41,137 nt of DNA from a bacterium (GTDB lineage Bacteria; Bacillota; Clostridia; Oscillospirales; Acutalibacteraceae): positions 1 to 41,137 of the forward strand of contig JAHKVW010000058.1 of NCBI GenBank assembly GCA_020624805.1. Reading direction: 5' to 3'. The first letter of the stretch is position 1; each line of letters opens with the position of its first letter. The notes under the pieces are model-generated. The model did not search any database, was not told the origin of the DNA, and worked only from the letters and a program-made list of their open reading frames with translations. This document shows positions 37,561 to 41,137 of the stretch, piece by piece. The position numbers were made by a program, and so were the translations under genes.

Positions 37561-37595
37561 GTGTTTATTTGATTTTCTATCTGTTCCTATAAAAA

Positions 37596-37618
37596 ACAGC
37601 GGAGGTGTTCTCCGCTGT
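37596..37618 (-). terminator. Terminator of the hflX-lipoprotein operon
   Basis: Perfect 9-bp arms ACAGCGGAG and CTCCGCTGT. On the minus strand they run into TTTTTTATAG. It lies beyond the palindromic repeat that follows the lipoprotein gene. Confidence 0.85.
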
Positions 37619-37625
37619 ATGCTGA

Positions 37626-37856
37626 AAAAAGCCTCCCTTTGGGAAAGGGAGGTGCCGAGGTACGAGGCGGAGGGATTGCATTGATTGATCGACCGAAGGA
37701 AGATACTTTGTTATACTGCTTTGCAATAACATCAGCGTAGTATAAATGAGATACTCGCTCCGCTCAAGCATTTTATACAATCCCTCGGTTTCGGCTTAAC
37801 GCCTCAACAGCGCGTCGTGCGCGACCCCTTTCCTAAAGGAAGCCTTTGTTGTTGCG
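37626..37856. repeat. Family A palindromic element
   Basis: Left end AAAGCCTCCCTTTGGGAAAG (37628-37647) continues GGAGGTGCCGAGG. Right end CCCCTTTCCTAAAGGAAGCC (37826-37845). Interior blocks GGAGGGATTGCA (37671-37682) and CAATCCCTC (37779-37787) are inverted. The string GATCGACCGA is shared with the copy inside hflX. Confidence 0.85.
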
Positions 37857-37863
37857 CTGTGGA

Positions 37864-38340
37864 TCATTTTTTCGCGATGGCTTCCTTGAACGCCTCCTGT
37901 GAGAGCACGTTGTAGGACGAGGTATCCGTACCCTCCTTGGCGTAGTAGATCGTGAGGGTCTCTTTCTCAAAATACAGTTGAAGAACATTGCCGTCCTTGA
38001 CGGGACCGAACAGGGTGCGGTTGCTGATCGTAACGTCGATCAAACCGCCCTCGACCTTCCATTTTTCGATCTTGCCCTCGTTCTTCTCGGTGCTGAGGGT
38101 CATCATGCCGGTACCGTCCTCGTTAAGGGTGATCTCGGAGCTGTTCTCGCCGAGATCGACGAGGTAGTCCCGATAGTCGTCGTGCACCATGCCGAAGGCG
38201 ACATACTTGCCGACGTAGTCAAGGCTCTCGCCCGACGCGGGATGATACGCGGACTGATCGTTCTTACTCGCGCAGGCGCCGAGCGACAGCGCGATCACCG
38301 ACGCAAGGAGCACGGCGATCCATCTTTTCGGTTGCTTCAT
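37864..38340 (-). CDS. Small lipoprotein of unknown function
   Basis: I do not recognise this family beyond a lipoprotein. The signal peptide MKQPKRWIAVLLASVIALSL is followed by lipobox LGAC (Cys23), so it should be tethered to the outer face of the membrane. The mature part is about 135 residues, with DYVGKYVAFGMVHDDY and alternating strands (ITLNEDGTGMMTLSTEKNEGKIEKWKVEGGLIDVTI ... LQLYFEKETLTIYYAKEG). This pattern is common in small beta-barrel or lipocalin-like secreted proteins of Clostridia. GGGAGG precedes ATG 38340. It starts 15 bp after hflX and is probably co-transcribed with it. Confidence 0.85.
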   Translation of the reverse strand: MKQPKRWIAVLLASVIALSLGACASKNDQSAYHPASGESLDYVGKYVAFGMVHDDYRDYLVDLGENSSEITLNEDGTGMMTLSTEKNEGKIEKWKVEGGLIDVTISNRTLFGPVKDGNVLQLYFEKETLTIYYAKEGTDTSSYNVLSQEAFKEAIAKK

Positions 38341-38355
38341 CTCAACAGTCCTCCC

Positions 38356-39741
38356 CTATCTTTCCGTCACATATTCGCGCAGGCGGGCGTATTGGATCTC
38401 GTCAAGGGTCGCTTCGATCTCCACGCCCTCGGCGGTGTATTCCTCACTGTGCAGCACCGCGGTCTTTCTCAGCTTAGCCGCGATACCCGCCTTGTCGAAC
38501 GGCAGCAGGAGCTTGACGCGTTTGAGCTTTTTGGGCAGGTTCTCTTCGATCGCTTTGAGGAGCTCATCGATGCCGGTACCGTACTTAGCAGAAATATGCA
38601 CCGCGCCGGAATATCCGTATTGATGATTGGTATCTCGCGCATCGCGCTCGGTCGATCGGTGCAATCCCTCAGTCACCTCAGGGCGACAGCCTCCTCGCCG
38701 GAAGCGGCTCCCCCCTTGTCCTTCGGACATTCCCCCAACGGGGGTACCTTTCCCAAAGGGAGCCTGATCCATCAAATCGCATTTGTTCAGCACGGGGATG
38801 ATCGGTTTATCCAAGCTCGACAGGGACGCCAGCAAATCACGGGTCACCTCGAGGTGCAGGCGGCTTTCTTCACTGCTCGCGTCACAGACATTGAGGATGA
38901 TATCTGCCTGTGCCGCTTCCTCAAGCGTCGACTTGAACGCCTCGACCAGATGGTGGGGCAGTCGTCTGACCAGACCGACGGTGTCGATCAGCATGACCGA
39001 TACGCCGCAGGGCAGCTTTAAGGCGCGTGAGGTGGGGTCGAGGGTGGCGAAGAGCTTGTCCTCGCTGAGCACACCCGCGTCGGTGAGGGTGTTCATCAAA
39101 GTCGATTTGCCCGCGTTGGTGTAGCCGACGATGGCGACGGTGATGACATTGTCCTTGGTTCGGCGGGAGCGCAGTTGTCTGCGGTGCTCCTCCACGTCGC
39201 GGAGCTGTTCCTTGAGGGTCTCCATCTTGCGCTTGATATGTCGGCGGTCGGTCTCGAGCTTGCTTTCACCGGGACCTCGCGTACCGATACCGCCGCCCAG
39301 ACGCGACATCTCGATGCCCTTACCGGTCAGGCGGGGCATCATGTATTTGAGCTGGGCGAGCTCGACCTGGATCTTACCCTCGCGCGATCTCGCACGCAGG
39401 GCGAAGATATCGAGGATCAGCATGGTGCGGTCGATGACGCGCACATCGGTCGCCGCTTCAATATTGCGGATCTGGACGGGTGACAGCTCCAGATCGAAGA
39501 TGATCAGGTCGATATCCTCGGCGTCGCAGTACTCCTTGATCTCCTCCAGCTTACCCGACCCGACACAGGTGGCGGGGTCGATATGCTGCAGCCTTTGGGT
39601 GATGGACGCGACAGGCTCAGCGCCGGCGCTTTCGGCAAGCTCAAACAGCTCGTCCAGCGACGCCTGAGCGTCATAATCGCCGGTATCCGCTTCCACCAGC
39701 AGCGCGCGGGTCAGCTGTATTTCAGTGTTCGTCATTTCCAT
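38356..39741 (-). CDS. hflX: Ribosome-associated GTPase HflX carrying an in-frame repeat insertion
   Basis: GTPase that binds 50S or 70S ribosomes and splits stalled ribosomes in stress. The N-terminal HflX domain shows GSGKLEEIKEYC, DLELSPVQIRNIE, RVIDRTMLILDIFALRARS and the signature GIGTRGPGESKLETDRR. G1 is GYTNAGKST, G3 DTVGLVRRLPHHLVEAFKSTLEE, G4 NKCD and G5 SAKYG. About 55 residues separate G4 from G5, where I expect roughly 15-20. The excess (about residues 327-374, beginning APFGKGTPVGG) is translated from a family A palindromic repeat at 38627-38765, and no stop codon results. ATG 39741 follows GGAG with 6-base spacing; ATG 39753 overlaps that site. The lipoprotein gene is downstream. 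Confidence 0.92.
   Translation of the reverse strand: MEMTNTEIQLTRALLVEADTGDYDAQASLDELFELAESAGAEPVASITQRLQHIDPATCVGSGKLEEIKEYCDAEDIDLIIFDLELSPVQIRNIEAATDVRVIDRTMLILDIFALRARSREGKIQVELAQLKYMMPRLTGKGIEMSRLGGGIGTRGPGESKLETDRRHIKRKMETLKEQLRDVEEHRRQLRSRRTKDNVITVAIVGYTNAGKSTLMNTLTDAGVLSEDKLFATLDPTSRALKLPCGVSVMLIDTVGLVRRLPHHLVEAFKSTLEEAAQADIILNVCDASSEESRLHLEVTRDLLASLSSLDKPIIPVLNKCDLMDQAPFGKGTPVGGMSEGQGGSRFRRGGCRPEVTEGLHRSTERDARDTNHQYGYSGAVHISAKYGTGIDELLKAIEENLPKKLKRVKLLLPFDKAGIAAKLRKTAVLHSEEYTAEGVEIEATLDEIQYARLREYVTER
38627..38765. repeat. Family A palindromic element inserted in hflX
   Basis: One edge is TTTCCCAAAGGGAGCC (38749-38764), the family A terminus. CCTCGCCGGAAGCGGCTCCC is shared with the inverse of 40240-40259. 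The 35 bases 38710-38744 are identical to 35241-35275 in intergenic DNA. GCAATCCCTCAG (38661-38672) and TCGGTCGATC match other A copies. The length is close to a multiple of three and the frame stays open. Confidence 0.9.
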
Positions 39742-39827
39742 AGTATTCTCCATAGGGTTTTCCGATCGATCCGATCAATCCGAAGATTGGGGATTGAAAA
39801 ACATCGGCGCAATCGTTATAATAGGAT

Positions 39828-39856
39828 ATTATATCGAACCTCCCCCCAAAAATCAA
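39828..39856 (-). promoter_or_regulatory. Sigma-A promoter of hflX
   Basis: On the minus strand, TTGATT (39851-39856), a 17-bp spacer and a perfect TATAAT (39828-39833), about 87 bp upstream of the start codon. Confidence 0.8.
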
Positions 39857-39884
39857 GGGCGCGCGCGCCTTTTTCTTGTGATAC

Positions 39885-40340
39885 TGCGGCGGGCACGTGT
39901 GCCTTTATCTTGCTGTCGGTTAAGATCACATTTGTATAGAGATAGATAAAGCACCACGGTGCCTTGTTCTTACCCTATGTGACGTACTGCTGTCGGAAAA
40001 GAGCCTTCCCCTCGGGGGGAAGGTGTCGACCAACGGGAGACGGATGAGGGGTCAGCGTTTCCTGTTGATGTCTGACTCGGTGGGACTGTGCGTTTACCGA
40101 GGAAAAAGGAATAGTTTTATACTCTTTGTTAAGATGATCTTTCGGCTAACTCAGCCCCTCATCCGACTCGGCATACGCCGAGCCACCTTCCCCCCGAGGC
40201 GCCCCCGTTGGGGGAATGTCCGCAAAGCGGACAAGGGGGGAGCCGCTTCCGGCGAGGAGAAGGCTTTTATCATCCAAAACACGAAGTGTTTCCCTTAATT
40301 ATTCATTCTTCAGTCTTCAGTTTTCAGTTTTCAGTCATTT
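39885..40340. repeat. Stacked family B, A and C repeats
   Basis: GGGCACGTGTGCCTTTATCT begins the block (39893-39912). A family B palindrome (about 40001-40199) has the arms GACGGATGAGGGG and CCCCTCATCCGACTCGGC. Its right arm is interrupted by a family A fragment (40200-40260) with CCCCCGTTGGGGG and TGTCCGCAAAGCGGACA. A family C edge follows (40276-40340) with AAAACACGAAGTGTTTCCC and TTCAGTTTTCAGTTTTCAG. No gene is visible here. Confidence 0.8.
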
Positions 40341-40420
40341 ACACGTTCCCGTGGAAAAGTCACTTCTGATCCAACAGTACACCTCAGTGACGCAGATAGA
40401 GGGCACCCGCTCCCCTGAAG

Positions 40421-40948
40421 ACACCGTCACTTACCGTCACTAACCCCTTGTTTTTCCCATGAACAGTGGGTTTTCGGGCAGTGACGATAACGGATATCCC
40501 GTCCCCGCTATCGTCACTGTGACGGTAAACAATGGTACGGTCAGGCGATACAGCTATCTCCTATACACAGACAGCACGGCACGATCAACACAACGCCCTT
40601 GCGCAGGCGGTATCATAGACTATCATATTATAGTGATACTACACCTTTACACAAACGGCGCCGCTGTACACACCCTCTCCGTTATCACCGCTACGGGTAC
40701 GGCAGGATATAAGAAATCTGTTTCCTGTACAGCGATACATCCGACCACGGTGCTTGATCAGATCGCCGCATAAACGGATCACACAGCCTCTGTCCTCTGT
40801 ATGCGGATCAGTGACAGTGATCACACAAAAATGACAGTGATGACCCTGCGGTGACGGTAACAGCCCCTTGAAAGCATGTTACCGTCATCTGCCAAAATCT
40901 CAGTGTTTATGCGGCTTTATGAGGTTTCGTGACGGTAAGTGACGGTGT
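40421..40948. mobile_element. 528-bp non-coding element with perfect 20-bp terminal inverted repeats
   Basis: ACACCGTCACTTACCGTCAC (40421-40440) is exactly inverted at 40929-40948, and the pairing extends weakly outwards (CCCCTGAAG against TTCGAGGGG). The nonamer TGACGGTAA or TGACGGTGT occurs seven times on either strand (40421, 40431, 40520, 40852, 40879, 40930, 40940). Internal hairpins include CAGTGACGATA/TATCGTCACTG (40479-40489/40509-40519) and GTATCA..TGATAC near 40610-40637. The only sizeable open frame (104 codons from 40459) has no binding site or recognisable domain. It could be a non-autonomous transposon (MITE) or a structured RNA locus. Confidence 0.55.
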
Positions 40949-40954
40949 TTCGAG

Positions 40955-41137
40955 GGGGGCACGTGTGCCTTTATCTATGCAACTGAAACATAGTGAGGAA
41001 TCAAAAATGCCTTCCCCTCGGGTAACCGCCGATTAAAACGACGTAACAATAACGGTGTCATTGCGAAGCCCGCATCGGTTAAGGTTGAGATTGCCACGTC
41101 GGGCTCGGTCGCCCTCCTCGCAATGACTATTCATTTG
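40955..41137. repeat. Family B stub and family D repeat at the window end
   Basis: GGGGCACGTGTGCCTTTATC and ATGCCTTCCCCTCGGG (40955-41021) repeat the lead-in of family B but stop abruptly. GTGTCATTGCGAAGCCCGCA, GGTTGAGATTGCCACGTCGG and CTCCTCGCAATGAC (41058-41128) are a family D unit. No gene is visible. Confidence 0.75.

Noticed and set aside
40459..40773. Open frame of 104 codons inside the 528-bp element
   Set aside because: No ribosome binding site, no recognisable domain, and the frame runs through hairpins and nonamer repeats. It looks like a chance frame.
40421..40948. Chromosomal or plasmid replication origin with iterons
   Set aside because: No dnaA, rep or partition gene nearby, and the nonamers are not evenly spaced. 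Retained only as one alternative for the element.

Overview
The window looks like a chromosomal segment of a gut-type member of the Clostridia (Oscillospiraceae/Ruminococcaceae-like Firmicutes). The evidence is strong AGGAGG-type ribosome binding sites, textbook sigma-A promoters with 17-bp spacers, a transketolase split into two genes, a type III pantothenate kinase next to an ECF S component, paired Trk and Ktr potassium systems, and moderately GC-rich coding sequence. The species cannot be named from the sequence. I see no phage, conjugation, CRISPR or transposase genes. Almost everything is housekeeping or transport, embedded in an unusually dense population of dispersed palindromic repeats.

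Layout. 1-925: tRNA-Arg(ACG) followed by tandem, terminator-bearing repeats that carry pieces of the tRNA 3' end. 926-5300: an SDF-type symporter with an added N-terminal domain, an NSS-type Na+ symporter and a membrane-anchored endo/exonuclease/phosphatase-fold protein. 5515-7419: an ABC-F ATPase, then about 1.1 kb of hairpin repeats. 8520-14152: an AraC regulator divergent from a ComEC-like metallo-hydrolase lipoprotein, an FkbM methyltransferase, an EamA exporter and an asparaginase-like protein. 14403-17979: split transketolase, coaX and an ECF S component. 18022-19733: an SDR reductase overlapping a gene for a cohesin-like membrane protein. 19968-24976: potassium uptake genes in the order ktrB-ktrA-trkA-trkH on the minus strand. 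25297-31628: secA-gltX, then glnS. 31873-34964: a SEDS glycosyltransferase with an FHA domain, coupled to a class B penicillin-binding protein. 35962-37428: an L,D-transpeptidase with FN3-like repeats. 37864-39741: hflX and a lipoprotein gene. 39857-41137: repeats only, including a 528-bp element with perfect 20-bp terminal inverted repeats.

The most unusual signal is the behaviour of the repeats. At least four families occur between genes: (A) GGCTCCCTTT..AAAGGGAGC palindromes, (B) CCTTCCCC..GGGGAAGG palindromes with an ATGAGGGG/CCCCTCAT inner arm, (C) AT-rich TTCAGTTTTCAG or ATTCCTAATTCC edges, and (D) TCATTGCGA..GGCAATCTCA units. They are nested in one another. Family A has entered the hflX reading frame between the G4 and G5 motifs without breaking it, and it also supplies the C-terminus of the EamA gene. 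Family D may supply the N-terminus of the cohesin-like protein. This resembles the protein-coding palindromic elements known from Rickettsia.

Functionally, the cell-envelope genes (FHA-SEDS, PBP, L,D-transpeptidase) suggest peptidoglycan synthesis coupled to Ser/Thr phosphorylation. The two potassium systems suggest graded K+ uptake. secA, gltX and glnS form a core secretion and tRNA-charging block.
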